NCBI RefSeq assembly: GCF_001269345.1
Contig: NZ_CXOP01000001.1
Coordinates: forward strand, 248,001 to 312,000
Direction of reading: 5' to 3'
Origin: Limnohabitans sp. 2KL-27
Lineage (GTDB): Bacteria; Pseudomonadota; Gammaproteobacteria; Burkholderiales; Burkholderiaceae_C
DNA: 64,000 nucleotides
Shown here: piece after piece, positions 48,681-57,093 of the stretch
Position numbering within the stretch: position 1 is the first letter of the stretch
Layout: the number at the start of each line of letters is the position of its first letter
Notes under the pieces: generated by a model
The model's input: only the letters and a program-made list of their open reading frames with translations
Told to the model about the DNA's origin: nothing
The model's database searches: none
Program-made: the position numbers and the translations under genes

Positions 48681-49523
48681 ATGAAATTTCAAGGTACCGA
48701 AAACTACGTCGCCACACAGGACCTGATGCTGGCCGTGAACGCCGCCATCACCCTCAAACGCCCTTTGCTGGTCAAGGGCGAGCCTGGCACGGGCAAGACC
48801 ATGTTGGCCGAAGAGGTGTCCTCTGCCTTGGGGCTGCCTTTGTTGCAATGGCACATCAAATCGACCACCAAAGCACAACAAGGTCTTTACGAATACGACG
48901 CCGTGAGCCGTCTGCGGGACAGCCAATTGGGTGATGCGAAGGTCAAGGACATCGAGAACTACATCATCAAGGGCGTGCTTTGGCAGGCCTTCACTTCCGA
49001 AACGCCCGTGGCCATCCTGATCGACGAGATCGACAAGGCCGACATCGAATTCCCCAACGACTTGCTGCGTGAAATCGACCGCATGGAGTTTTACTGCTAC
49101 GAAACGCGCCAGCTCATCAAGGCCAAAACCCGGCCCCTGGTCTTCATCACCTCCAACAACGAAAAAGAATTGCCCGACGCCTTTTTGCGCCGCTGCTTCT
49201 TCCACTACATCAAGTTCCCCGAAGCGGACACCATGCGCCAGATCGTGGATGTGCACTTCCCCACGCTCAAAAAAGACCTGCTGGCCCTGGCCCTCAAGAC
49301 CTTTTACGACGTGCGCGGCTTGCCGGGCCTGAAGAAAAAACCCTCGACCAGCGAACTGCTCGATTGGCTCAAGCTGCTGGTGGCCGAAGACATCCCCCTC
49401 GAAGCCCTGCAAAGTGCCGACCAGAAGGTGTCGGTGCCCCCCATGGTGGGCGCATTGCTGAAGAACGAGCAGGACGTGACTTTGTTTGAAAAGCTGGTCT
49501 TCATGAACCAGCGCAACCGCTGA
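48681..49523 (+). CDS. MoxR-family AAA+ ATPase
   Basis: A 280-residue AAA+ protein. Walker A is GEPGTGKTMLAEE and Walker B is ILIDEIDKAD; TSNNEKELPDAFLRRC is sensor 1 and arginine finger region. MoxR proteins act with VWA-domain partners in metal-centre insertion or complex maturation. The partner gene lies at 50386, with two small genes between. Function of this particular pair is not known; it resembles CoxD/CoxE. Confidence 0.9.
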   Translation: MKFQGTENYVATQDLMLAVNAAITLKRPLLVKGEPGTGKTMLAEEVSSALGLPLLQWHIKSTTKAQQGLYEYDAVSRLRDSQLGDAKVKDIENYIIKGVLWQAFTSETPVAILIDEIDKADIEFPNDLLREIDRMEFYCYETRQLIKAKTRPLVFITSNNEKELPDAFLRRCFFHYIKFPEADTMRQIVDVHFPTLKKDLLALALKTFYDVRGLPGLKKKPSTSELLDWLKLLVAEDIPLEALQSADQKVSVPPMVGALLKNEQDVTLFEKLVFMNQRNR

Positions 49524-49532
49524 GCCAACGCC

Positions 49533-49766
49533 ATGTCAACTCCAAACCCCTTGCTGGAAGGCGTTTCGGACGCCGTCGGTTTCGTCGGTGGCGCCTTGGC
49601 GGGCTATTGGGTGGGCAAGCTCTTGGGCTGGAACATCTTCAGCGCCGGTTATGACAACGCGAGCATTGGCGGCATTTTGCTGGTCGGTCTGGGGGGCGGT
49701 GCGGGTCTGCACTTGGCTCGCTTTTGGCGCAGCAAGCAAAAAGCCAAAGACACCGACCCATCATGA
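49533..49766 (+). CDS. Small glycine-rich membrane protein
   Basis: A 77-residue protein with two hydrophobic Gly-rich segments (about 13-32 and 44-62) and a basic C-terminus (RFWRSKQKAK). I do not recognise the family. It is 9 bp after the MoxR gene, and its stop overlaps the GNAT gene start (ATGA), so it belongs to this operon. Function unknown. Confidence 0.7.
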   Translation: MSTPNPLLEGVSDAVGFVGGALAGYWVGKLLGWNIFSAGYDNASIGGILLVGLGGGAGLHLARFWRSKQKAKDTDPS

Positions 49767-50392
49767 ACCACGGGATCGCGCCCACACTGCTCTCAGGTCA
49801 ACATGTGCAGCTCGTGCCGTTGTCACAGGCGCACCACGATGATTTGGTCCAGGCTGTGCGCGACGGCGAACTTTGGAACCACTGGTACACCGCCATCCCC
49901 ACACCCGAAGGCATGTCGGCCGAAATCACCCGCCGCCTGGACTTGCAGGCCAAGGGCACCATGTGCCCATTTGCTGTGCTCGACCCTGCCACGCACCAAG
50001 CCGTGGGCATGACCACTTACATGAACATCGACGCGGCCAACCGCCGATTGGAAATCGGCTCGACCTGGTACCGTCAAAGCGTGCAGCGCACGCCGCTCAA
50101 CACCGAAGCCAAGCGCTTGCTGCTGGCCAACGCCTTTGAACATCTGAACTGCATCGCAGTAGAGTTCCGCACGCATTTCTTCAACCAGCAAAGCCGCCGC
50201 GCCATCGAGCGCCTGGGTGCCAAGCTCGACGGCGTGCTGCGCAACCACCAAATCAACCCCCACCCGCTGGCTGCAGGCGCACTGCGCGACACCTGCGTCT
50301 ACAGCATCATTGCCAGCGAATGGCCCAATGTGCGCACCCACCTCGACCACCAATTGAGCCGCACCAGAACCGAGGAACTCCGGTCATGCTGA
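49763..50392 (+). CDS. GNAT-family acetyltransferase (RimJ/RimL-like)
   Basis: A 209-residue N-acetyltransferase. The RimJ/RimL-type layout is visible: GQHVQLVPLSQAHHDDL at the start, then EIGSTWYRQSVQRTPLNTEAKRLLL in part, and EFRTHFFNQQSRRAIERLGAK. It may acetylate an amino group on a protein or small molecule with acetyl-CoA. The target is unknown. It overlaps the upstream small gene by 4 bp and the VWA gene by 7 bp. Confidence 0.87.
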   Translation: MNHGIAPTLLSGQHVQLVPLSQAHHDDLVQAVRDGELWNHWYTAIPTPEGMSAEITRRLDLQAKGTMCPFAVLDPATHQAVGMTTYMNIDAANRRLEIGSTWYRQSVQRTPLNTEAKRLLLANAFEHLNCIAVEFRTHFFNQQSRRAIERLGAKLDGVLRNHQINPHPLAAGALRDTCVYSIIASEWPNVRTHLDHQLSRTRTEELRSC

Positions 50393-51570
50393 TCGACTTT
50401 TTCTACACCCTTCGCGCTGCCAAGCTGCCCGTCTCGGTGCGGGAGTACCTGACGCTGCTCGAAGCGCTGCAAGCCAACGTGGTCGGCCCCGCATCGGACG
50501 CCTGCAGCATCGACGACTTTTACCACCTGGCCCGCACCGTGATGGTCAAGGACGAAAAGCACTTTGACAAGTTCGACAAGGCTTTCGGCGCTTACTTCAA
50601 GGGCGTGGAGATGCTGACCGACTTCACCAAAGAAGTGCCGCTCGACTGGTTGGAAAAAATCCTGCAAAAAGAACTCACCCCCGAGCAAAAGGCCGCCATC
50701 GAGAAGATGGGCTGGGATGAATTGATGGAGACGCTCAAAAAACGCCTCGAAGAACAAAAAGAACGCCACGAAGGCGGCAACAAGTGGATCGGCACAGGCG
50801 GCACTTCGCCCTTCGGCAATGGCGGCTACAACCCGCAAGGCATCCGCATTGGCGGCAAAGGCGGCAACAAGAGCGCCATCAAAGTCTGGGAGCAGCGCGC
50901 CTACAAAGACTACGACGACCAGCAGGAACTGGGCACACGCAACATCAAGGTGGCACTGCGCCGCCTGCGCCGCTTTGCGCGTGAGGGCTCGCAAGACGAG
51001 TTGGACCTGGACGGCACCATCCGCAAGACGGCGGCCAACGCAGGCTATCTGGACATCTTGATGCGCCCGGAGCGCCACAACAATGTGAAGGTGCTGCTGC
51101 TCATGGACGTGGGCGGCACCATGGACGAGCACATTGCCCGGGTCGAGGAAATGTTCTCGGCGGTGAAGGCCGAGTTCAAGCACCTGGATTTTTATTATTT
51201 TCACAATTGCGTCTATGACTTCATGTGGAAGAACAACAAACGCCGTTATGCCGAGAAGTTTCCGACCTGGGACATCCTGCGCAAGTACAACAAGGACTAC
51301 AAGCTGATCTTCATTGGGGACGCGACCATGAGCCCCTATGAGATTTTGCAAAAGGGCGGCAGCGTTGAATACAACAACGAAGAGGCCGGGGCCGAATGGC
51401 TGCAGCGCCTGACGCACACCTTCCCCAAATTTGCCTGGATCAACCCCGAGCCGCAAGGTGTGTGGCAATACCGCCAGAGCATCTCGATCATCCAGCAGCT
51501 GATGAGCAACCGCATGTTTCCACTGACCCTCAAGGGGCTGGAAGATGCGATGCGTCTGCTGAGCAAGTGA
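50386..51570 (+). CDS. VWA-domain protein (CoxE-like)
   Basis: A 394-residue cytosolic protein. The C-terminal half carries a von Willebrand A-like domain whose metal site reads DVGGT (D241, G243, T245) rather than DxSxS. The N-terminal half is helical and charged, with KKRLEEQKERHEGG. Such proteins partner MoxR ATPases; the MoxR gene is 0.9 kb upstream in the same operon. GAGGAA stands before the ATG at 50386. The two-gene ATPase/VWA set is a general maturation chaperone; its client is not evident. Confidence 0.87.
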   Translation: MLIDFFYTLRAAKLPVSVREYLTLLEALQANVVGPASDACSIDDFYHLARTVMVKDEKHFDKFDKAFGAYFKGVEMLTDFTKEVPLDWLEKILQKELTPEQKAAIEKMGWDELMETLKKRLEEQKERHEGGNKWIGTGGTSPFGNGGYNPQGIRIGGKGGNKSAIKVWEQRAYKDYDDQQELGTRNIKVALRRLRRFAREGSQDELDLDGTIRKTAANAGYLDILMRPERHNNVKVLLLMDVGGTMDEHIARVEEMFSAVKAEFKHLDFYYFHNCVYDFMWKNNKRRYAEKFPTWDILRKYNKDYKLIFIGDATMSPYEILQKGGSVEYNNEEAGAEWLQRLTHTFPKFAWINPEPQGVWQYRQSISIIQQLMSNRMFPLTLKGLEDAMRLLSK

Positions 51571-51610
51571 GCCCATGGGCAGATGGCACGCCTTGTAAAA
51601 TAGGCACACC

Positions 51611-51685
51611 GCCACCGTAGTTCAATGGATAGAACTCTCCCCTCCTAAGGGAGTGATACAGGTTCGATTCCTGTCGGGGGCACCA
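51611..51685 (+). tRNA. tRNA-Arg (anticodon CCU)
   Basis: A complete 75-base cloverleaf with encoded CCA. The anticodon stem-loop is CTCCC-CTCCTAA-GGGAG, giving CCU for AGG codons. The T-loop is GGTTCGATTCC. The acceptor stem GCCACCG/CGGGGGC has one A-G mismatch at its fourth pair. The sequence resembles E. coli tRNA-Arg(CCU). No integrated element follows it. Confidence 0.97.
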
Positions 51686-51710
51686 AAGCCATAGCACCGT
51701 GCGTGGCAGG

Positions 51711-52646
51711 TCAACCCCGAATGGGTCCTACCGCCACCAGGCGTTCGATGGCCCGACGCAAAGGGGCCGAGCCTGCGGACTTGGCCAGGGTTTGAAGGCT
51801 GTAACGGTGACCTGCCGGCAAAACGTGTAACTGGACTCCCAACATTTCGATGGCCTCCAGGGTTTCCAGCTCGTTCACATTCGATTGCATTTGCGAGGGA
51901 TCCACCAAGGTGACCGTGCCTTTGCCGATGACCTCCATCGCCTCGCCCCGCTCGATCACCAAAGCGGTGTCTTCATCAATGCCCACCCCCAACAAATCTG
52001 GACGCATGGCCAAGGTGGACAACAACCGCGCCAGGCGTCTTCGCTCCGAAAAATGCTGGTCGACCACGGCCTGTGACAACAGGCCCAGACCAATGTCAGT
52101 GTCCACCGCCTCCTTGCTCGGTCGCAGAACCGCGGGCCCTTGGGCAATCATGTGCCGCGACATGACTGCAGCGCCTGCACTGGTGCCTCCGATGCAACAA
52201 CGGTTGAAGTGAAAGGACTGGTGCAACGCTTGGTAGGCCGGGGTGTCCCACAAAGTATCCATGAGTTTGGACTGGTCGCCGCCGCTCATGAAAATCCCGT
52301 CCGCTTGCAGAATCTCTGCCTGCAATGACAACGCGTGTGCACTCTCGCGGTCATCGATGGCCAGACGCTGCACATCTTCTACCCCGATGGACTTGAAGGC
52401 ATTTTGGTAACTTTGCCAAACGCCTTCAGGATCGCCACTGGCAGCGGTGATGACGCGGATGCGTGCTGGGCTTCCACCGGAATAATCGGCGAATTTGCGC
52501 AAAATGATGCGGTCCTGCAAACGGTCTTCGGCCCCGCCCACGATCACCAAGCGGGAAATTCTGGGGCCCTGCGCCCAAGCAGGCAAGCCTGCCAGCATAG
52601 ACACACCAGCCAAGGTCATCCCACTCCATACATCTCTTCTGTTCAT
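51711..52646 (-). CDS. Exported cyanophycinase-like serine peptidase (S51)
   Basis: A 311-residue protein with a signal peptide (cleaved near AWAQG). The nucleophile Ser156 lies in GGTSAGAAVMS, and VIVGGAEDRL and FMSGGDQSKL are typical of cyanophycinases, which split the Asp-Arg storage polymer cyanophycin into dipeptides. The signal peptide suggests action outside the cytosol (CphE type). No cyanophycin synthetase is in the window. It lies 26 bp after tRNA-Arg, on the opposite strand, and 49 bp after the sox-linked metallohydrolase gene. Confidence 0.85.
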   Translation of the reverse strand: MNRRDVWSGMTLAGVSMLAGLPAWAQGPRISRLVIVGGAEDRLQDRIILRKFADYSGGSPARIRVITAASGDPEGVWQSYQNAFKSIGVEDVQRLAIDDRESAHALSLQAEILQADGIFMSGGDQSKLMDTLWDTPAYQALHQSFHFNRCCIGGTSAGAAVMSRHMIAQGPAVLRPSKEAVDTDIGLGLLSQAVVDQHFSERRRLARLLSTLAMRPDLLGVGIDEDTALVIERGEAMEVIGKGTVTLVDPSQMQSNVNELETLEAIEMLGVQLHVLPAGHRYSLQTLAKSAGSAPLRRAIERLVAVGPIRG

Positions 52647-52695
52647 GGTGGCACTCTAACCCATGCACCCTGAACCGGACTGTGTGCCAGCACCG

Positions 52696-53694
52696 TTAAA
52701 AAGCCACCTTTTCGGCTTCTAGATAAGCGAGGCTGATGTACTTGCCGATGTTCCCATCGAATCCATCCATGGTTTTGGCCCGAGCGATCACTCGGGGATC
52801 TTTGAGCACGGCGGCCTTGGCCTCGGCTTCAGATTGACCATCCTCCACCGCTTTGAGGCAAGGCTGCCAAATGCCGGCCATGAAGTCGCCATAAGTCTTG
52901 AGCAGGTCATGGCGTGCCCGACCATGGCCGGGCACCCACAGCTGGTCGCCCGTGGCCGCTTGCAGGTCTTTGTAATATTTGAAGGTACCGGGGTAGGAGC
53001 CTTCGTCCATGTTGGCAATGCGGTTGGTCATGGCAATGTCGCCGACTGCCGTCACTTTGTCTTGCACCACCTCGACACACAAATCCGAGGGTGTGTGGGC
53101 CGTGCCGTAGTGGTGCATGCGCAAGCTCACATCGCCCACCTGGATAACCTGGCCGTGCTTCACAGGCGTGTTGGGCAAGACCACCTGGGTGCCCAGTGTC
53201 GACTGATTGGTCCAGCGCTCCATCAGGCTGCGCCACAGGTTGCCTTCTGCACCTTTGAGTTTTTCGATGGTGCTGGGCAGCGCGTAAATGGGCAACTTGT
53301 CGCCATAGGTCTTGACGAAGGCGTGGTTGCCCAGCCAATGGTCACCGTGGTAGTGGCTGTTGAACACGGCCACCACCGGTTTGTCGGTCACCTTGCGAAT
53401 CATGCGAATGGCCATCTGACCGATTTGCAGCGAGGCGCCCGAGTCGATCACCACCACCCCCGCCGAGGTCACCACAAAGATCACGTTGGCCATCATGCCG
53501 CGGTTTTCAGGGGTGGGAAATCCGTCGGGGGAGTAAATCATCCACACATGGGACGACAGTTGTTGCGCCGGGATGTCGGACACGGGCGGGCCTTCGATGA
53601 AGTCCTGGGCTTGTTGCGCCAACAATCGGGCCTCGGGCCACAGAGCCACGCCACCCATGGCCACGCTGGCACACAACAGTTGTCTTCTTTTCAT
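52696..53694 (-). CDS. SoxH-like exported MBL-fold metallohydrolase
   Basis: A 332-residue metallo-beta-lactamase-fold protein with an export signal (KRRQLL, hydrophobic to about 28). The zinc motif is HYHGDH (H114, H116, D118, H119), with later GTAHTPSD and VPGHGRARH ligands. It closes the sox operon 50 bp after soxB, where SoxH-type hydrolases usually lie. Their reaction is not established; thiol-ester or sulfur-intermediate hydrolysis is suspected. GGAGGG precedes the ATG at 53694. Confidence 0.85.
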   Translation of the reverse strand: MKRRQLLCASVAMGGVALWPEARLLAQQAQDFIEGPPVSDIPAQQLSSHVWMIYSPDGFPTPENRGMMANVIFVVTSAGVVVIDSGASLQIGQMAIRMIRKVTDKPVVAVFNSHYHGDHWLGNHAFVKTYGDKLPIYALPSTIEKLKGAEGNLWRSLMERWTNQSTLGTQVVLPNTPVKHGQVIQVGDVSLRMHHYGTAHTPSDLCVEVVQDKVTAVGDIAMTNRIANMDEGSYPGTFKYYKDLQAATGDQLWVPGHGRARHDLLKTYGDFMAGIWQPCLKAVEDGQSEAEAKAAVLKDPRVIARAKTMDGFDGNIGKYISLAYLEAEKVAF

Positions 53695-53744
53695 GGTGAT
53701 CCCTCCTCCAACGGTGCAGCGCCTGACAGCGCTGCACACGCTCT

Positions 53745-55478
53745 TCAAACGGCGTAGCCTTTGTTGGGCAATGCGCCCATGATTTTGGGAGCGTTGAGTT
53801 GGCGAGGCTTGATACGCCCGCCTTGCGCCTTGAGCCAGGTCTCGACCACATCCCACACCTGCTTGTTGCCCTGGTTGCGGGCCTCTTCGGCCACAGGGGC
53901 CCAGCCTGCGACCTTGTACTTTTTACCCGCCTCGATCAGTTGGCCTTTCAGGCGCAGATCACCAATGCGTTGGCCAGCCTTGGCCACTGGGTTACAGCTG
54001 TAGCTCAAGCCCCCCACGCGGACCATGTCACCGCCTTGCTGGTAATAAGGGTCGGGGTTGAACAGGTTATCGGCCACGTCTTCGAGCACCGTCTTGATGG
54101 TCTCGCCGGTCATTTCGGTCACGGTGGCGTACGAGTAAGTGGTCGCGGTCATGTCGAGCAGCCACTCGCGCGTGATGGCCTGGCCCGGCAAGAGCGTGGT
54201 GCCCCAGCGAAAGCCTGGCGAGAAAGCGATTTCTGCGCCCTGAACATCCAGCAAGGCATCGACCAGCAACTGGTCACCCGTGCCGTTGAAGTTGCCGCGG
54301 CGGTAGAGCAGACCATCGGTCACAGCCAGCTTTTCGGCCAGCTTGCTTTCGTAAGGCGCGCGGATCTTGGTGATCAGTGCGTCCATCTCCTTGTCGGCGG
54401 GCAGCATGTTGGAGAACACCGGCAGCAATTTGTAGCGGAAGTCGCTGACTTTTTTGTCTTTGACGTCGAAGTCGAGTACGCCCAGAAACTTGCCGTTCGA
54501 GCCCGCATTGGTGACGATGGTCTTACCGCCTTTGTTCGAGACGATGGAGGCCACGGGCATGCCATCGTGCGTGTGGCCGCCCATGATGGCGTCGATACCG
54601 CTGACGCGGCTGGCCATCTTCAGGTCCACGTCCATGCCGTTGTGGCTGATGACGACCACGACCTGGGCACCTTTGCCCCGCGCTTCGTCCACCATCTTTT
54701 GCATGTTCTCATCCTGGATGCCGAACTCCCAGTCGGCCACCATGTAACGCGGATTGGCGATTGGGGTGTAGGGGAAGGCCTGGCCGATGATGGCGCAGGG
54801 CACGCCATTGATCTCACGGATCACGTAGGGCTTGAACACCGGGTCACCAAAATCACTGGTCTTGATGTTTTGCGCCACAAAATCGACCTTGCCTGCAAAG
54901 TCCTTTTCGACGATTTCCTTGACGCGCTCCATGCCCAAGGTGAATTCCCAGTGGCCGGTCATCACATCCACGCCCAGGAGTTTGCAGGCATCGACCATGT
55001 CTTGCCCGTTGGTCCACAGGCTGGTGCCCGAGCCTTGCCAGGTGTCACCACCGTCGAGCAGCAAAGCACCGGGGCGGCTGGCCTTCATGCGCTTGACCAG
55101 CGTGGCCAGGTGCGCAAAACCACCGACCTTGCCGTAGCGCTTGGCGGCTTTTTCGTAGTCCAGATACGTCAGCGCATGGGCCTCGGCTGTACCCGGACGG
55201 ATCTTGGCCACTTGCAACAAATACTCACCCACCAAATGCGGCAGGTTGCCCTGCATCGAGCCAACCCCTAAGTTGATGCTGGGCTCGCGGAAATAAATCG
55301 GCTTGAGCTGGGCATGGCAATCGGTCATGTGCAGGAAAGACACATTGCCGAACTTGGGGATGTCATACAGACCCTTGGCAGCCGTGCTCGCGCTGGATTG
55401 GGCGTAAGCGCCCATGCTCATGCCGGCCATCGTGCCCGCACCCATGACCTGGATAAATTCGCGTTTGGAGAGATTCAT
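53745..55478 (-). CDS. soxB: Thiosulfohydrolase SoxB
   Basis: A 577-residue periplasmic hydrolase that releases sulfate from the SoxY-bound thiosulfonate. It is a 5'-nucleotidase-family enzyme with dinuclear metal motifs: MTDCHAQL, DGGDTWQGSG, GHWEFT, VISHNG and GGHTHDG. The N-terminus (SKREFIQVMGAG) looks Tat-like with a KR pair. The ATG at 55478 is chosen; a GTG at 55490 is possible. A terminator-like hairpin lies between soxX and this gene, 60 bp upstream in all. Confidence 0.96.
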   Translation of the reverse strand: MNLSKREFIQVMGAGTMAGMSMGAYAQSSASTAAKGLYDIPKFGNVSFLHMTDCHAQLKPIYFREPSINLGVGSMQGNLPHLVGEYLLQVAKIRPGTAEAHALTYLDYEKAAKRYGKVGGFAHLATLVKRMKASRPGALLLDGGDTWQGSGTSLWTNGQDMVDACKLLGVDVMTGHWEFTLGMERVKEIVEKDFAGKVDFVAQNIKTSDFGDPVFKPYVIREINGVPCAIIGQAFPYTPIANPRYMVADWEFGIQDENMQKMVDEARGKGAQVVVVISHNGMDVDLKMASRVSGIDAIMGGHTHDGMPVASIVSNKGGKTIVTNAGSNGKFLGVLDFDVKDKKVSDFRYKLLPVFSNMLPADKEMDALITKIRAPYESKLAEKLAVTDGLLYRRGNFNGTGDQLLVDALLDVQGAEIAFSPGFRWGTTLLPGQAITREWLLDMTATTYSYATVTEMTGETIKTVLEDVADNLFNPDPYYQQGGDMVRVGGLSYSCNPVAKAGQRIGDLRLKGQLIEAGKKYKVAGWAPVAEEARNQGNKQVWDVVETWLKAQGGRIKPRQLNAPKIMGALPNKGYAV

Positions 55479-55506
55479 ATTTGCAATCACTGATATATAA
55501 GGGGCT

Positions 55507-55533
55507 AAAAAACCCGGTCAAACCGGGTTTTCA
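55507..55533 (-). terminator. Hairpin between soxX and soxB
   Basis: On the minus strand AAAACCCGG, a TTTGA loop and CCGGGTT are followed by a run of T. It sits just after the soxX stop and 29 bp before soxB, so it can end or attenuate the soxC-X transcript. Confidence 0.85.
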
Positions 55534-55538
55534 AAGGC

Positions 55539-56195
55539 TTACTGGTTCACGGGTGACTTGGGGTCGAGCAACAAGCCCACGATGTGGCGAACCTGTGTTT
55601 CGTTCAAGATACCCATGTGGCCAGCACGAGGCATGTTGGAGCAAGCGTTGTAGGCCTTGGCGTTCCAGATCTTGCCCCAGGTGTACTCCACGATGGCCTT
55701 GCTGGCAGGATCATTGGGGTTGGACACACCACGGATCTTGCCGTAGTTGTAGAGGCTAGGACCAATGGTGCCGTAAGAAATTTCTTTTTTGTCCATCTGG
55801 TGGCAGTTGTAGCAATTGCCACCGTTGACCGCATCGGCCTTATCGGACCAGGTCAAACCGCGTCCGCTTTGGGCGATTTTTTCGCCTTCTTTCCAGTCAC
55901 CAATGAACTTGCCGTCCGATGGCCATTTGATGGCTTTGAGGTTGGCTTGTTCGATGCGCTTGGCAGTTTTCTCGTCCAAGGGCTTGCCTGACACGTCGGC
56001 TTCACTGCAGACGCGGTTGGTTTCGTCGGTGGCGGTGATCCGCTCCACTTTCACATGGCTTTGGTCACGGAATGAAGCCTTGACGATCTTGTCAGTCAAG
56101 GCATTGAGTTCGGCCACGGATGGGCCGGAGGCGCAGCCTGCAGCCACCAAAGCGGCCGCCAAGCTGGCCAAAACGAGTTGGGTCTTTTTGTTCAT
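55539..56195 (-). CDS. soxX: Monohaem cytochrome subunit SoxX, lipoprotein form
   Basis: A 218-residue SoxX, partner of SoxA in attaching thiosulfate to SoxY. The haem motif is C128-YN-C131-H132, with GPSLYNYGKIRG after it and a distal Met in NMPRAGHMG. The N-terminus has a lipobox (LVAAGC, C21), so it may be a lipoprotein rather than freely soluble. About 100 residues lie between the lipobox and the haem, longer than small SoxX forms. CAGGAG precedes the ATG. Confidence 0.93.
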   Translation of the reverse strand: MNKKTQLVLASLAAALVAAGCASGPSVAELNALTDKIVKASFRDQSHVKVERITATDETNRVCSEADVSGKPLDEKTAKRIEQANLKAIKWPSDGKFIGDWKEGEKIAQSGRGLTWSDKADAVNGGNCYNCHQMDKKEISYGTIGPSLYNYGKIRGVSNPNDPASKAIVEYTWGKIWNAKAYNACSNMPRAGHMGILNETQVRHIVGLLLDPKSPVNQ

Positions 56196-56213
56196 GAGGG
56201 TCTCCTGTTCAGA

Positions 56214-57017
56214 TCAGCGCTTGATGGCCGGTGCAACCGAGGCAGCACCCTTGGCGTTCACACCCAGATAGGTCGACAAGGCGATGGTGGCATCGCTGGC
56301 AAAACCTGGATAGGGGAAACGCTGCTGGCGGTAGCAGTCGTTCAGGCGCAGTTGCATGCTCCACATTTGGCCGTTCGAGACGCGATAAGCTGGCCAAGCG
56401 GCAAAGCCGATGCCGTCGCCGGGGTTCTTGGTCAGGATGGGCAAGTCTTGCAATCGGATGCGCTTGCCTTCTTCACCGTGGCAGGAGGCACAAGAAAAGT
56501 CGTGCGGTCCACCACGCTGGAAAAACAGGCGCTTGCCCACTTCGTAGAAGGTTTTTTCTTGGGGGTGCGCTTGTGACAGGTTAAAGCGCTGACCTTTGGA
56601 CTCGGCGGCGATCCAAGTGGCCAAGGCGGTCACGTTGGCCATCTCGCCGCGACCAAATGCGGTCTTGGAGATTTCGGCGGCATTGAAGCCTTGCAGGGTT
56701 TCCATGCAGGTCACCAAGCGGGACTCCAGGTCCTGCATGCGTTGGGTGTCAGCAAAGTATTTGGGCAACGCCACAAAAGCACCTTTGACCACGCCTGGGC
56801 CTTTGCCCAGATCACATTTTTCAAGGCTGGCGTTTTTAGGTCCACGTGCTTTTTTCCAGAGGTCTTCGCCTTTGGCTTCAAAGAGTTCAGCGGGGTTGCC
56901 GTCTTGCAACATGGCGCGGTATTCGTCAATGCCTTGGCTGGCGGTCTTTTGGGCCAGAGCGGGCACGGTACTCAAAGCCAGTGCTGCGGCCATGGCCAAA
57001 ATTGATGCTTTGTTCAT
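56214..57017 (-). CDS. soxA: L-cysteine S-thiosulfotransferase subunit SoxA (monohaem)
   Basis: A 267-residue periplasmic cytochrome with a signal peptide (cleaved near ALAQK). It has one haem motif, C176-AS-C179-H180, and the active-site cysteine C228 in LNDCYRQQRFPYPG, which becomes a haem-ligating persulfide. C68 and C104 stand where dihaem SoxA has its first haem and probably form a disulfide. AGAGGTG precedes the ATG at 57017. It follows a 12-bp stem hairpin after soxZ. Confidence 0.95.
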   Translation of the reverse strand: MNKASILAMAAALALSTVPALAQKTASQGIDEYRAMLQDGNPAELFEAKGEDLWKKARGPKNASLEKCDLGKGPGVVKGAFVALPKYFADTQRMQDLESRLVTCMETLQGFNAAEISKTAFGRGEMANVTALATWIAAESKGQRFNLSQAHPQEKTFYEVGKRLFFQRGGPHDFSCASCHGEEGKRIRLQDLPILTKNPGDGIGFAAWPAYRVSNGQMWSMQLRLNDCYRQQRFPYPGFASDATIALSTYLGVNAKGAASVAPAIKR

Positions 57018-57048
57018 TGTCACCTCTGTTGGTATTTTTCAAACGCGA

Positions 57049-57076
57049 AAAGGGTGAAGTACAGACTTCACCCTTT
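57049..57076 (-). terminator. Hairpin between soxZ and soxA
   Basis: A 12-bp perfect stem, AAAGGGTGAAGT with its complement, has a 4-base loop and four T residues after it on the minus strand. It stands between the soxZ stop and the soxA start and probably attenuates transcription so that soxYZ is made in excess. Confidence 0.85.
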
Positions 57077-57093
57077 ACTCTATCAGTGAACGA

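Noticed and set aside
51611..51710. tRNA-Arg as an integration site with a neighbouring island
   Set aside because: No integrase, no repeated tRNA 3' end and no change of composition after it were found.
53799..55271. Open frame of 490 codons antisense to soxB
   Set aside because: soxB has all its metal motifs on the minus strand; the antisense product is low complexity.
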